Positions 1 to 8,283 of a DNA stretch of 64,000 bases are shown piece after piece. The notes under the pieces are model-generated. The model worked only from the letters and a program-made list of their open reading frames with translations, was not told the origin of the DNA and made no database searches. How positions within the stretch are numbered: position 1 is the first letter of the stretch; each line of letters opens with the position of its first letter. The DNA is from Rhodoglobus sp. (lineage in GTDB: Bacteria; Actinomycetota; Actinomycetes; Actinomycetales; Microbacteriaceae): the NCBI GenBank assembly GCA_025463515.1, contig JAODAQ010000051.1, forward strand, positions 123,348 to 187,347, given 5' to 3'. The position numbers and the translations under genes were made by a program.

Positions 1-788
1 GCGCCGAGGGCCACGAGGTGCTCGGCCTGGACATCACGGGCACCGGCGGCCCGGGCTTCACGCGCGTCGACTTCGGCGACTACGGGCAGACCCTCGACAG
101 CCTGCTCGGGGTGACCGCCCGCCACGAGGGGCTCGACGCGATCGTGCATCTCGCCGCGATACCGGTGAACGGCCTCGTTCCCGACGCCGCGACCTTCCAC
201 AACAATCTCACCGTGTCGTTCAACGTCATGTTCGGGGCGCTGCGGGCGGGCATCCGGACCATCGTCTACGCGTCGTCGATCACAGCGATGGGGTTCCCCT
301 TCACGGTCGCGCCCGCGTCGCTGCCCGTCGACGAGACCGCTCTCGGCGCGTACAACACGTACGGCCTCGGCAAGGTGCTCGAGGAGGCGATGGCCGGCCA
401 GCTCGTGAACTGGCACGAGGGCACGAGCATCACCGCGCTGCGGTACACGAACGTGGTGGCACCCGACGGCTACGCGACCTTCGCGCGCGCGGGCGACCCC
501 TCCTACCGCCGCGACCTGATCGGCAGCTACGTGGATGCCCGTGACGGCGCCCTGGCGGTGTCGCTCGCGCTCGCCCACGCGAAGCCGGGCTTCGAGGTCT
601 ACAACATCGCGGCGCCCGACTCGGGCCTGAGCATCCCCACGGCACAGGTTGCGGCCGACTGGTTCCCGGATGTCGCGATCACGAAGCCCCTCGCCGAGTT
701 CGAGTCGCTCATGAGCACGGACAAGGCGCAGCGCGAGCTAGGCTTCCGCGCCGAGCACCTCTGGCGCGACAACTACACCGCCGGTTGA
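1..788 (+). CDS. NAD-dependent epimerase/dehydratase (extended SDR), 5' truncated
   Basis: Partial gene. The reading frame is open from base 3 and the start lies before the window; the visible part (about 261 residues) begins just after the expected glycine-rich nucleotide loop with AEGHEVLGLDITG. A YASSITAMG strand and a YNTYGLGK segment supply the Ser and the Tyr-x-x-x-Lys of the SDR active site, and HLAAIPV is the usual strand after the cofactor site. The product is likely a cytosolic NAD(P)-dependent sugar or nucleotide-sugar epimerase or dehydrogenase; the substrate cannot be read. Because it borders the rhamnosidase and apionate genes it may act on a released sugar, which is inference. 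The TGA stop lies inside a copy of the GGTTGAGTA repeat (783-818), so the last codon and stop come from that element. Confidence 0.8.
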   Translation, partial: AEGHEVLGLDITGTGGPGFTRVDFGDYGQTLDSLLGVTARHEGLDAIVHLAAIPVNGLVPDAATFHNNLTVSFNVMFGALRAGIRTIVYASSITAMGFPFTVAPASLPVDETALGAYNTYGLGKVLEEAMAGQLVNWHEGTSITALRYTNVVAPDGYATFARAGDPSYRRDLIGSYVDARDGALAVSLALAHAKPGFEVYNIAAPDSGLSIPTAQVAADWFPDVAITKPLAEFESLMSTDKAQRELGFRAEHLWRDNYTAG

Positions 789-864
789 GTAAGGCGCCCT
801 GGCGCCTGTATCGAAACCCCGCACCGGAGCCTCCGGCGCCGGTGAAGCGCTTGATACTCAACCC
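783..864. repeat. GGTTGAGTA/GTATCGAAACC palindromic element, degenerate copy
   Basis: GGTTGAGTAAGGCGCC is followed by GGCGCCTGTATCGAAACC, and a reversed end (GATACTCAACCC) lies at 851-864. Between them is a GC-rich hairpin-like stretch. It sits between the convergent ends of the SDR gene and the MGH1-like gene, and it supplies the SDR stop codon. Other copies lie at 15760, 15854, 23031, 23477, 26281 and 29909. Confidence 0.75.
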
Positions 865-872
865 GCCGAGGG

Positions 873-2141
873 TCAGTACTCCGTCACCATCGCGCGGCCG
901 TCGAGGTACGCGATCATCTGCAGCACGAGGAAGTTCCAGTTCTGGAAGCCCTTCGTCATGATCGGCTCGCCGCTGTCGGGGTTGTAGTACTCGTGCAGGC
1001 TGCCGTTCGCGTCCAGGTCCTGGCCGAACAGCCGCACCGTGCGCTCGGCGAGGTCGCGGGCATCCTCGGCGAATCCGTACTTCTGCAGGCCGCGGAAGAC
1101 CAGGTAGTTCGAGATTCCCCAGATCGGGCCGAGCCAGTTCGACGGGTTGTTGGAGGCGCGCAGGCTGTACTGCTTCTCGAGCCGCGAGAGCGAGCGCACG
1201 CCGTAGTTCGCGTGGAAGGTGCGGGTGTCGCGGTAGCGCTCGAGCATGCGCTCGGCCTGCTCCTGCGACGCGAAGCCCGCCCAGAGCGGCAGGAAGCTCG
1301 ACCAGTTGTCGACGCGCAGCAGCACCGACGACCAGGTGCGCGGGGCGCCGCGGTGCAGCCAGTCCTCCGGGTCGATCGCGCGCAGGGTCAGGTCGACGCT
1401 GTAGTACGTGCCGTCGCGCTCGTCCCAGCAGTGCTCGTTGATCGCGTCGGCGAGGTCCTGGGCCCGCCCTCGCCAGACGTTGGCCTCGGGCACGCGCTCG
1501 AGCTCCTCGAGCAGGTAGCCGTAGGCGAGCAGCTCGCGGTAGAGCAGCGAGTTGAGGTAGATCGAGCCGCTCGACCGGTCCGCGCGGAAGTAGACGGAGG
1601 GGTCGTTGTCGACGCCGACCGCGAAGTCGGTCTGCCAGTAGGCGAGCCCGGTCTCCGGATGCACGTGGCTCTCCAGGTAGCGGTCGAGGAACAGCCCGAG
1701 CGTGTCGATGTGCGGGCGGATCCACTCCGCACTGCCCCGGCGCTGGCTGAGCATCGCCGCGTTCTGGGCGATCACCGGCTTGTGCATGTTCTGCGAGAAC
1801 CCGGCCGCGCGACCGGGGTCGCCGTGCAGGAGCATCCCGTCCGGCTTGATCTGGATGGGCATGACCCCGTCGGCGTCGGTGTGGCCGAGGAAGTTGAGGA
1901 TGCTGCCCTGCTCGTACTCGAAGAAGTGGCCGGGCCGCGCGCTGTCGGCCTCGACCTGGCCCATCACGACGCTCGTGAGCCAGGAGTCCCAGTCCCAGAG
2001 GGCTGTCGTGTAGTACGGGGAGTCGGGGCTGGTGGGCACGATGTACGGGTGCGCGATGATGCCGGCGGGCTCGCGCACCATCTGGTCGGTGTTGGCGAGA
2101 ACGTGCGCCTCAAGGTCGCGCTTCCAACGTTCGAGCATCAT
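873..2141 (-). CDS. MGH1-like / GH63-like glycoside hydrolase
   Basis: About 421 residues, the size of a single (alpha/alpha)6-barrel glycosidase. Recognisable blocks are YYTTALWDWDSWLTS (about 43-57), YWQTDFAVGVDNDPS (about 168-182), NNPSNWLGPIWGISNYL (about 328-344) and LHEYYNPDSGEP near the C-terminus; these resemble the mannosylglycerate hydrolase MGH1-like and trehalase/GH63 clan. There is no signal peptide, so it likely acts in the cytosol on an imported oligosaccharide. Two adjacent ATG codons exist (2141 and 2138); the AGGAG box is 2 bases from the first and 5 from the second, so 2138 is the likelier start. It is the last gene of the leftward operon, 8 bases after the dehydrogenase. 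Substrate unknown. Confidence 0.75.
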   Translation of the reverse strand: MMLERWKRDLEAHVLANTDQMVREPAGIIAHPYIVPTSPDSPYYTTALWDWDSWLTSVVMGQVEADSARPGHFFEYEQGSILNFLGHTDADGVMPIQIKPDGMLLHGDPGRAAGFSQNMHKPVIAQNAAMLSQRRGSAEWIRPHIDTLGLFLDRYLESHVHPETGLAYWQTDFAVGVDNDPSVYFRADRSSGSIYLNSLLYRELLAYGYLLEELERVPEANVWRGRAQDLADAINEHCWDERDGTYYSVDLTLRAIDPEDWLHRGAPRTWSSVLLRVDNWSSFLPLWAGFASQEQAERMLERYRDTRTFHANYGVRSLSRLEKQYSLRASNNPSNWLGPIWGISNYLVFRGLQKYGFAEDARDLAERTVRLFGQDLDANGSLHEYYNPDSGEPIMTKGFQNWNFLVLQMIAYLDGRAMVTEY

Positions 2142-2149
2142 TACTCCTT

Positions 2150-3082
2150 TTAATACCCGGCGTGCCGGTCGACTGTGTCAGCGAGTTCTCCACCGCGCAC
2201 GAAGCGCGGCAGGTTCGCCAGGAACGACTCGATGGCGCGGGCCCTCGAGCCGGTGCTGGTCGAGGCGTTGTGCGGGGTGACGATGACGTTCGGCAGGTCC
2301 CACAGGATGCTGTCGGCGGGCAGTGGCTCGACGTGGTGCGCGTCGAGGGCCGCCCCCGCGATCCGGCCCTCCACGAGCGCGCTCGTGAGCGCTGCCTCAT
2401 CGGCCACGGCGCCGCGGGAGTAGTTGATGTAGAACGCGGTGGGCTTCATCGCGCGGAACTCGGCCTCGCCGAGCATCCCCCGCGAGTCGGGCGTGAGGGG
2501 CGCGGTCACGACGACGAAGTCGCACTCGGCGAGCATCTCGGCGAGCCGATCGGGCGGGTAGACGGCGTCGACCGAGTCGTCGCCCCCGGGCGTCCGGCGC
2601 GTGGCGAGCACGCGCATCCCGAGCGCGCGCGCGACCTGTGCAAGGTGCCGGCCGGAGCGGCCGAGGCCCACGAGCCCGACGGTCTGGCCGGAGAGCTCGA
2701 CGCGCAGCCGAGGATCCCAGCGGTGCTCGCGCTGGGCATCCGCCCAGTACCACCCGCCCCGCGACAGCAGGAGCATCATGAGCACGGCGTACTCGGCGAG
2801 AGGAACAGCGCCGTTGCCGAGCGAGGCCGTGAGGGTCACATCCGGCCGGGCGTCCAGGGCGGGGGTCAGCGCGCCGTCGGCACCCGCGCTCCACAGGTGC
2901 ACCCAGCGCAAGTCGCTCGCCGTCTCGAGCTCCTCGTCGGTGGCGCGCCCGGCGATCGCGACTACCCCGTCGAGCGAGGCGGGCTCGTCGAACAGGACCT
3001 CCAGCTCGGGGCCGGCAGCAGCGATTGCGCTCGCGCGCTCGGCCTCATCGAACCGCAGTCCGCGGATCAGCACTCTGCGCAC
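2150..3082 (-). CDS. D-isomer-specific 2-hydroxyacid dehydrogenase (first copy)
   Basis: About 310 residues, NAD(P)-dependent, interconverting a D-2-hydroxy acid and its 2-oxo acid. VGLVGLGRSGRHLAQ is the dinucleotide-binding loop, NYSRGAVADE carries the substrate-binding Arg, HHVEPLP the catalytic Glu and TPHNAST the catalytic His. I place the start at the GTG at 3082 (reading VRRVLIRGL) after AAGGGG; it overlaps the end of the rhamnosidase gene by 38 bases, so translation is probably coupled. A GTG nine bases further in is possible. A second, only distantly similar enzyme lies at 10016. Together with malate synthase G they suggest handling of glyoxylate, hydroxypyruvate or a sugar-derived 2-oxo acid; that is inference. 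Confidence 0.85.
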   Translation of the reverse strand: MRRVLIRGLRFDEAERASAIAAAGPELEVLFDEPASLDGVVAIAGRATDEELETASDLRWVHLWSAGADGALTPALDARPDVTLTASLGNGAVPLAEYAVLMMLLLSRGGWYWADAQREHRWDPRLRVELSGQTVGLVGLGRSGRHLAQVARALGMRVLATRRTPGGDDSVDAVYPPDRLAEMLAECDFVVVTAPLTPDSRGMLGEAEFRAMKPTAFYINYSRGAVADEAALTSALVEGRIAGAALDAHHVEPLPADSILWDLPNVIVTPHNASTSTGSRARAIESFLANLPRFVRGGELADTVDRHAGY

Positions 3083-5684
3083 GGATGCCCACCCCTTCCG
3101 GCTCGGCGGTCGCCGTGTGCCGTCCGGGCCCGAGCGCGACAGGCTCCCTGCCGTCCAGCTCGAGCACCGCGGTAGTTCCCACGGGGACAACGGTATCGAC
3201 CGTGAGCACCCCGTCGGTGATCGTCCACGAGATCGACGCGAGCCCGTACGGGGTCTCGTGGCTCGCTGCCGCGCGGGTGAGGCCGCCGCCGGGCTGCGGG
3301 CGGAACAGGATCTTCCGGTAGCCGGGGGCCGCGGGGGAGATGCCGGCCACGACGCGGTGCATCCAGTCGGCGACCGCGCCGAAGGCGTAGTGGTTGAACG
3401 AGGTCATCTGCCCGGGGTTCACGGTGCCGTCGGGGAGCATCGAGTCCCAGCGCTCCCAGACCGTCGTCGCACCCATGTCGACCTGGTACAGCCACGACGG
3501 GCACTCGCGCTCGAGGAGCATCGCGTACGCGGTGTCGAGGTGGCCGGTGGCCGTGAGCGCGTGGTTGACGATCGGGGTGCCGACGAAGCCGGTCGAGATG
3601 CGGTTGCCCGCGAGCGCCACCAGCTCCGCGAGGCGGTTGCCGGCGAGGGCCCTGGCCGCGGCATCCGGCAGCAGGTCGAAGGCGATCGCGAGGGCGTAGG
3701 CGGTCTGCGTGTCGCTCGTCATGCGGCCGTCGGGCAGCACGTACGCGCCGCAGAACGCCGCGCGAACCTCGGCGGCGAGCTCCCGGTAGTGGGTTGCCTC
3801 GTGCTGCCGCGCGGTGTGCGCGCAGGCCTCGGCGAGCTGCGCCGTCGACCAGGCGAAGTACGCGGTAGCGACGAGGTGCTTCTCCGTCTTGGCCTGGGCG
3901 GGCGCGTCCGGCGGAGCGTCGGGGTCGAGCCAGTCGCCCAGCTGGAAGCCCTGCCGCCAGAGCCGGTCGTCTCCCGCGAGCTTCTCGACGAGGTCTACCC
4001 AGCGCGCGGCGGTGGGGAACTCCTCGTCGAGCATGGCCCGGTCGCCGAAGCTCTCGAACAGGGTCGCGGGGGTGAGCACGGCGACGTCGCCCCACGCCGC
4101 ACCCGGGCGGATCGGCGTCCACATGTGCTCGGACGGGATGACCGGCACGTACCAGGGCACCGTGCCGTCGGGCAGCTGCTCGGCGGCGACGTCGCGCAGC
4201 CAGCCGCGCAGCATCCCGGAGACGTCGTAGAGGAACGACGCGGTCGGCGCGAACACCTGGATGTCGCCCGTCCAGCCCACGCGCTCGTCGCGCTGCGGGC
4301 AGTCGGTGGGAAGGTCGACGAAGTTGCCGCGCATTCCCCAGACGATGTTCTGGTGCAGCTTGTTGACGTCGGGGTTCGACGACTCGAACCAGCCGGTGCG
4401 CTCGAGGTCGGTGTGGTACACCCGGGCGACGAGGTCGCCGGCCGCGACCGCGGCCTCGATGTCGCCGGGCCACCCCGACACCTCCGCGTACCGGAACCCG
4501 TGGAACGTGAAGCGCGGCTCCCACTCCTCGCCGCCGGCAGCGCCGGAGAGCGTGTAGACGTCGGTCGAGAGAGCGCCGCGCAGGGGCCGCGTGTAGATCC
4601 CGCCCTCCTGCATCACCTCGGCGGTGCGGATGGTGACGGTGTCGCCCGCGGCCCCGGTGACGTGCATCCGGATGCGCCCCACGAGGTTCTGGCCGAAATC
4701 GAGCACGGTAGCGCCGCTGGGCGTCGTGATCACCTCGATCGGGCGCACCTCCTCGGTGCTGCGCACGGGCGGGCCGGTGGGGGCGACGAGGGTCGCGTGG
4801 TCGAGGGAGGAGAGGGCGACGGGAGACCAGGCTGCATCGTCGAACCCGGGGGACGACCATCCGGCCTGCTCGTCCCGGGCGTCGTAGATCTCGCCGTCGT
4901 AGATGCCGGTGCGCAGGATGGGGCTCGGCGCCGCCGACCACGACGGGTCGGTGGCGACCGTCTCGATCCGGCCGTCCGCGTAGTGCAGCTCGAGCTGGGC
5001 GATGAGGGAGAGGTCGGTGCCGTAGACATTGCGGAAGCCGCCGCGCCAGCCGAGCCGGCCGCGGTACCAGCCGTCGCCGAGCCAGGCGCCGATCACGTTG
5101 CTGCCGGGGCGGAGCAGGCCGGTCACGTCGTAGGTGTAGTAGCGCAGGCGCTGCGGGTAGACGGTCCAACCGGGGGAGAGGGCGTCGTCCCCGATGCGCG
5201 AGCCGTTGAGCTCGGCCTCGTACAGGCCGTGGGCGGAGATATAGAGGGATGCCCGCACGAGGCCCTCCTCGACGTCGAACCCGCGCCGCACGAGGGAGGG
5301 GCGGCGGTCGTCCGAGTCGGGGTCTTCGGCCCAGGCCGCGCCCGCGGGCAGGGCGGACCAGTCCTCGGCGTACAGCAGCCCGGCCTCGACGAGGGTTGCG
5401 GGAGACCACTCGCTCGTGCTGCCGTCCCTGCCGATCACCCGGATGCGCGCACTGACGCGCTCGCGGGACGACAGCCCAACTCCCGGCCAGGGCACGAGCA
5501 CCTGCTCGGCCGACTCAACGCGGGTGAGGCGGGGCCCGTCTCCGCGGTCCAGCTCGAGTTCGTAGGCTTCTTGTGTGAAGGGCACATCCGCGGAGATCTT
5601 CCAGGACAGGCGGGGCCGGCGCTCGCCGATGCCGATGGGATCGCGGTGATGCTCGACGCTGGGCGCCGATACGGTGACCGTCAT
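3045..5684 (-). CDS. alpha-L-rhamnosidase, GH78 family
   Basis: About 879 residues. The N-terminal beta-rich modules include RRPRLSWKISADVPFTQEAYELELDR in pieces typical of the family, a carbohydrate-binding-like region precedes FRYAEVSGWPGDIEA, and the (alpha/alpha)6 catalytic domain carries the family signature DLPTDCPQRDERVGWTGD, whose Glu is the general acid in GH78. It hydrolyses terminal alpha-L-rhamnose from pectin side chains or plant glycosides. There is no signal peptide, so the substrate must be imported, consistent with the divergent ABC operon. The start at 5684 (MTVTVSAPSVEHH) has a GAAGGAAGG box 8 bases upstream; a longer frame to 5948 has no support. First gene of the leftward operon, sharing a 276-base divergent control region. 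Confidence 0.93.
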   Translation of the reverse strand: MTVTVSAPSVEHHRDPIGIGERRPRLSWKISADVPFTQEAYELELDRGDGPRLTRVESAEQVLVPWPGVGLSSRERVSARIRVIGRDGSTSEWSPATLVEAGLLYAEDWSALPAGAAWAEDPDSDDRRPSLVRRGFDVEEGLVRASLYISAHGLYEAELNGSRIGDDALSPGWTVYPQRLRYYTYDVTGLLRPGSNVIGAWLGDGWYRGRLGWRGGFRNVYGTDLSLIAQLELHYADGRIETVATDPSWSAAPSPILRTGIYDGEIYDARDEQAGWSSPGFDDAAWSPVALSSLDHATLVAPTGPPVRSTEEVRPIEVITTPSGATVLDFGQNLVGRIRMHVTGAAGDTVTIRTAEVMQEGGIYTRPLRGALSTDVYTLSGAAGGEEWEPRFTFHGFRYAEVSGWPGDIEAAVAAGDLVARVYHTDLERTGWFESSNPDVNKLHQNIVWGMRGNFVDLPTDCPQRDERVGWTGDIQVFAPTASFLYDVSGMLRGWLRDVAAEQLPDGTVPWYVPVIPSEHMWTPIRPGAAWGDVAVLTPATLFESFGDRAMLDEEFPTAARWVDLVEKLAGDDRLWRQGFQLGDWLDPDAPPDAPAQAKTEKHLVATAYFAWSTAQLAEACAHTARQHEATHYRELAAEVRAAFCGAYVLPDGRMTSDTQTAYALAIAFDLLPDAAARALAGNRLAELVALAGNRISTGFVGTPIVNHALTATGHLDTAYAMLLERECPSWLYQVDMGATTVWERWDSMLPDGTVNPGQMTSFNHYAFGAVADWMHRVVAGISPAAPGYRKILFRPQPGGGLTRAAASHETPYGLASISWTITDGVLTVDTVVPVGTTAVLELDGREPVALGPGRHTATAEPEGVGIRAQSADPRTAVR

Positions 5685-5762
5685 TGGCCGCCTTCCTTCT
5701 TGAGACATGGAACCGGTCGGCAACCTTCGGCCACCGACGGAATGGCTAAGTCTGCCAACTTT

Positions 5763-5778
5763 CTTGACACGTTTCAAG
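5763..5778. promoter_or_regulatory. candidate operator, CTTGA-N6-TCAAG palindrome
   Basis: CTTGACACGTTTCAAG is an imperfect palindrome centred on ACGT in the divergent control region upstream of the rhamnosidase start. A related string, AACGTTTCA, recurs at 5899-5907 over the -10 of the opposite promoter. The form resembles LacI-family operators (TGAAACGTTTCA type). No matching regulator gene is adjacent. Confidence 0.4.
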
Positions 5779-5862
5779 TGGGACACCAATACACGAGTAG
5801 TTCGGGGGTACTGTGGATCGAACAACAGCGCCAACCCCGGAATCAACGGGGACGAAAGCAAT

Positions 5863-5880
5863 CCGGTTGACCAGTTGACC
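5863..5880. promoter_or_regulatory. candidate GntR/FadR operator
   Basis: CCGGTTGACCAGTTGACC holds two direct GTTGACC units; its reverse complement contains AACTGGTCAACCGG, the same 14 bases found at 18486-18499 beside the GntR gene. It overlaps the -35 box of the sugar-transport operon, so binding would repress. FadR-type GntR proteins bind TGGT...ACCA-type sites, which fits. Confidence 0.65.
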
Positions 5881-5903
5881 AATTTAGATTTGCGTTGTAA
5901 CGT
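5875..5903 (+). promoter_or_regulatory. promoter of the sugar ABC / catabolic operon
   Basis: TTGACC at 5875-5880 and TAACGT at 5898-5903 are separated by exactly 17 bases, a good sigma-A-type promoter for the gene at 5961, giving a leader of about 50 bases with an AAAGGAG box. The -35 lies within the candidate GntR operator. Confidence 0.6.
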
Positions 5904-5960
5904 TTCAGAACGGTTGGCGGTAACGTCACCCACCTTGCACAAAAACAAAGGAGTTTGAAG

Positions 5961-7250
5961 GTGAACATTCGCACCAATGCTCGTCGTGCGGGCGCCGTTA
6001 TCGCGTTTGCCGCAGGCACGAGCCTCGTCCTCGCGGGTTGCGCGGGCGGCGGTTCCGGCGACGGAGCCTCCACCGGCGCCACCGAGTTCTCGGTCCTCGT
6101 GACCAACGAGAACACGCAGACCGGTCAGCTGTTCGACATCCTCAAGGAGAACCAGTGCGCGACGGAGGAGAAGGCCCTGCCTTACACCCTCTCCCAGACG
6201 CCCAGCGCTGACATGCAGTCGAAGATCCAGCTGCTCTCCGGCCAGGACGCGCTTCCCGTGTTCTATGCGGGCACGCAGTCGCTCGTCAAGCCCGGCGGCG
6301 ACCTCGAGAAGGCCGGCCAGGTCCTCGACCTGCGCCAGACCTTCGACGACCTCGGAGTTCTCGACCAGGTCACCCCCGCGGCGCAGTCCGTGATCGAGCA
6401 GCTCTATGACGGGGCCTTCCCGACCATCCCGCTGCAGTTCAACATCGAGGGCATCTTCTACAACAAGAAGATCTTCGCCGACAACAACATCGAGATTCCC
6501 ACGACTCTCGACGAGCTGACGGAGGCCGCAGACAAGCTCAAGGCCGCCGGGGTCACCCCCATCGTCGCCTCGGGCAAGACCGGCTGGACCATCAGCCGCT
6601 GGCTCGGCGCGATGATCTACAGCGAGCTCGGCCCCGACGCCCTGTCGAAGGTCGCGTCCGGTGACGCGAAGCTGACCGATCCCGAGTACGTCAAGGTGGC
6701 ACAGCAGCTGCAGGACCTCGGACCGGACTTCATCGACGGCATCACGAACCTCGACTACGACACCATGAACGCCCAGATGCTCAACGGCGACGCGGCGATG
6801 ATGTACATGGGCACGTGGTTCCTGGCCAACGTCAACAACCCCGACCAGAACAAGGTCGGCGATGACATCGGGTTCTTCCAGTTCCCGGGCATCGACGGCT
6901 ACCCGGCCAACGTCGGCTCGCCGAACGTCATCAACGCCAAGCTCTACAACGACGGCGTCGGCGGATGGCTCAGCTGCATCGCGAAGAACTGGGGCTCGGA
7001 AGCACTCAAGACCCAGGGCAGCTTCTCCGGCTTCGTCGTGAACGACCCGGTCGCCGACCTGCCGCCGCTGACCGCGGACATCCAGGACAAGATCTCGAAG
7101 GCCCCGGGCAGCGTCCTGTGGTTCGAGGGCCTGTTCACCCCGAAGGCCAACGCCGACTCGAGCGCGAACGCAGCACCGCTGCTGACGGGCGCGATGTCAG
7201 CCGAGGACTTCATGGGCCTCATCCAGGGTGACCTCGACTCCGGCCAGTAG
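5961..7250 (+). CDS. sugar ABC transporter substrate-binding lipoprotein (CUT1)
   Basis: About 429 residues. It has an Arg-rich N-terminus, a hydrophobic stretch and the lipobox LVLAGC, so it should be exported and lipid-anchored. The mature part has the family-1 solute-binding layout: FSVLVTNENTQTG start, QFNIEGIFYNKKIF hinge region, GDAAMMYMGTWFLA, typical of CUT1 sugar-binding proteins. GTG at 5961 is chosen because AAAGGAG lies 7 bases upstream; the TTG at 5955 is too close to it. First gene of a rightward operon with two permeases and catabolic enzymes. A hairpin separates it from the permeases, as often seen where the binding protein is needed in excess. The ligand is unknown; a rhamnose- or apiose-containing oligosaccharide is a guess from the neighbours. 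Confidence 0.9.
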   Translation: MNIRTNARRAGAVIAFAAGTSLVLAGCAGGGSGDGASTGATEFSVLVTNENTQTGQLFDILKENQCATEEKALPYTLSQTPSADMQSKIQLLSGQDALPVFYAGTQSLVKPGGDLEKAGQVLDLRQTFDDLGVLDQVTPAAQSVIEQLYDGAFPTIPLQFNIEGIFYNKKIFADNNIEIPTTLDELTEAADKLKAAGVTPIVASGKTGWTISRWLGAMIYSELGPDALSKVASGDAKLTDPEYVKVAQQLQDLGPDFIDGITNLDYDTMNAQMLNGDAAMMYMGTWFLANVNNPDQNKVGDDIGFFQFPGIDGYPANVGSPNVINAKLYNDGVGGWLSCIAKNWGSEALKTQGSFSGFVVNDPVADLPPLTADIQDKISKAPGSVLWFEGLFTPKANADSSANAAPLLTGAMSAEDFMGLIQGDLDSGQ

Positions 7251-7282
7251 CCGGTAGCCGGGTCCTCACAGATCCATCTACG

Positions 7283-7312
7283 AGGCGGCGGCGTCCCAGG
7301 GCGCCGCCGCCT
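7283..7312 (+). terminator. intra-operon hairpin after the binding-protein gene
   Basis: AGGCGGCGGCG at 7283-7293 and CGCCGCCGCCT at 7302-7312 form a perfect 11-pair stem with an 8-base loop, followed by only a short pyrimidine run. It lies between the binding-protein and permease genes, so it probably gives partial termination or protects the upstream mRNA, lowering permease output. Confidence 0.6.
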
Positions 7313-7396
7313 TCCCTCACTAGAACCTCCCCAGTTCCCGATGGGACACTGGCTCAGGCGATCCGCACCGGTTCGCGACTCGAGAGGACCCCCACC

Positions 7397-8281
7397 GTGA
7401 AGCACGTCCTCGGGAACAAGAAGGCCATCGCGGTCCTCCTGCTCCCCGCTCTCCTTATCTACCTGGGCGTGATGGTCGTACCGGCGATCTGGTCGTTCGT
7501 CCTCTCCTTCATGGACGGCTCGCCCGTCGTCGGCTTCGAGTTCGTCGGCCTCAAGAACTTCGAGCACCTCTTCAGCGACAAGGAGGCGCTCAACGCCCTC
7601 CTGTTCACCCTGAAGTACGCGATCATCATCAGCGTCGGGCAGATCCTCCTCGGCTATGCGCTCGCCCTGCTCTACACCTTCGTGCTCCGCAAGAGCTCGA
7701 CGTTCATCCGCACGATGGTGTTCTTCCCCGTCGTGCTCCCGACCGTGGCGATCGCGCTGCTGTTCGGCAAGCTCTTCTCGGTCTCGCCCCAGGAGGGGCC
7801 GATCAACTCGATCATCGGGCTCTTCGGCGCCCCGGCCGTCGACTGGTTCGCCACCGGCGAGAACGCCTTCATCGTCATCGTCATCATGGACCTGTGGCGC
7901 TCGATGGGCTTCTTCGCGATCCTGCTCTACGCGGGCCTCATCGAGATCCCCGAGGAGATCCTCGACTCGGCGCGCATCGACGGCGCCGGCGGTCTGAGGC
8001 TGGTCTGGAACATCGTCGTCCCGGTCTCACTGCCCGTGCTCATGGCGACGATCATCTTCAGTTTGAACTCGTCATTGAAAGTGTTCGACTCGATCCTCGC
8101 CCTCAACAACGGCGGGCCGGGTAGTGCGACGACGCCCCTGAACCTGCTCATGTACAAAACGGCGTTCACCTACGGCGACTTCGGCTACGGCAGCACACTC
8201 GCACTCGTCATCACCGTCGTGTGCCTGGCTGCGACGCTGCTCGTCTTCCGCTCCTCCCGCCGCGACCTCACGAAGGGCTGA
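7397..8281 (+). CDS. sugar ABC transporter permease (MalF-like, CUT1)
   Basis: 294 residues, a multi-spanning inner-membrane protein beginning KKAIAVLLLPALLIYLGVMV. The conserved cytoplasmic loop that contacts the ATPase reads EEILDSARIDGAGGLRLVWNIVVP, with the EAA-type Ala/Asp/Gly pattern. GTG at 7397 has a GAGAGGA box 8 bases upstream. It pairs with the permease at 8284 and the lipoprotein at 5961. No ATPase gene is present in this operon or in the ceb operon; in actinobacteria such CUT1 systems commonly share an MsiK-type ATPase encoded elsewhere. Confidence 0.92.
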   Translation: MKHVLGNKKAIAVLLLPALLIYLGVMVVPAIWSFVLSFMDGSPVVGFEFVGLKNFEHLFSDKEALNALLFTLKYAIIISVGQILLGYALALLYTFVLRKSSTFIRTMVFFPVVLPTVAIALLFGKLFSVSPQEGPINSIIGLFGAPAVDWFATGENAFIVIVIMDLWRSMGFFAILLYAGLIEIPEEILDSARIDGAGGLRLVWNIVVPVSLPVLMATIIFSLNSSLKVFDSILALNNGGPGSATTPLNLLMYKTAFTYGDFGYGSTLALVITVVCLAATLLVFRSSRRDLTKG

Positions 8282-8283
8282 TC

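Noticed and set aside
2601..5870. Very long open frame on the plus strand opposite the rhamnosidase and dehydrogenase genes
   Set aside because: It is an antisense shadow caused by G/C-rich third positions; the translation is low-complexity (Arg, Val, Gly, Ala) with no domain, while the minus strand carries clear GH78 motifs.
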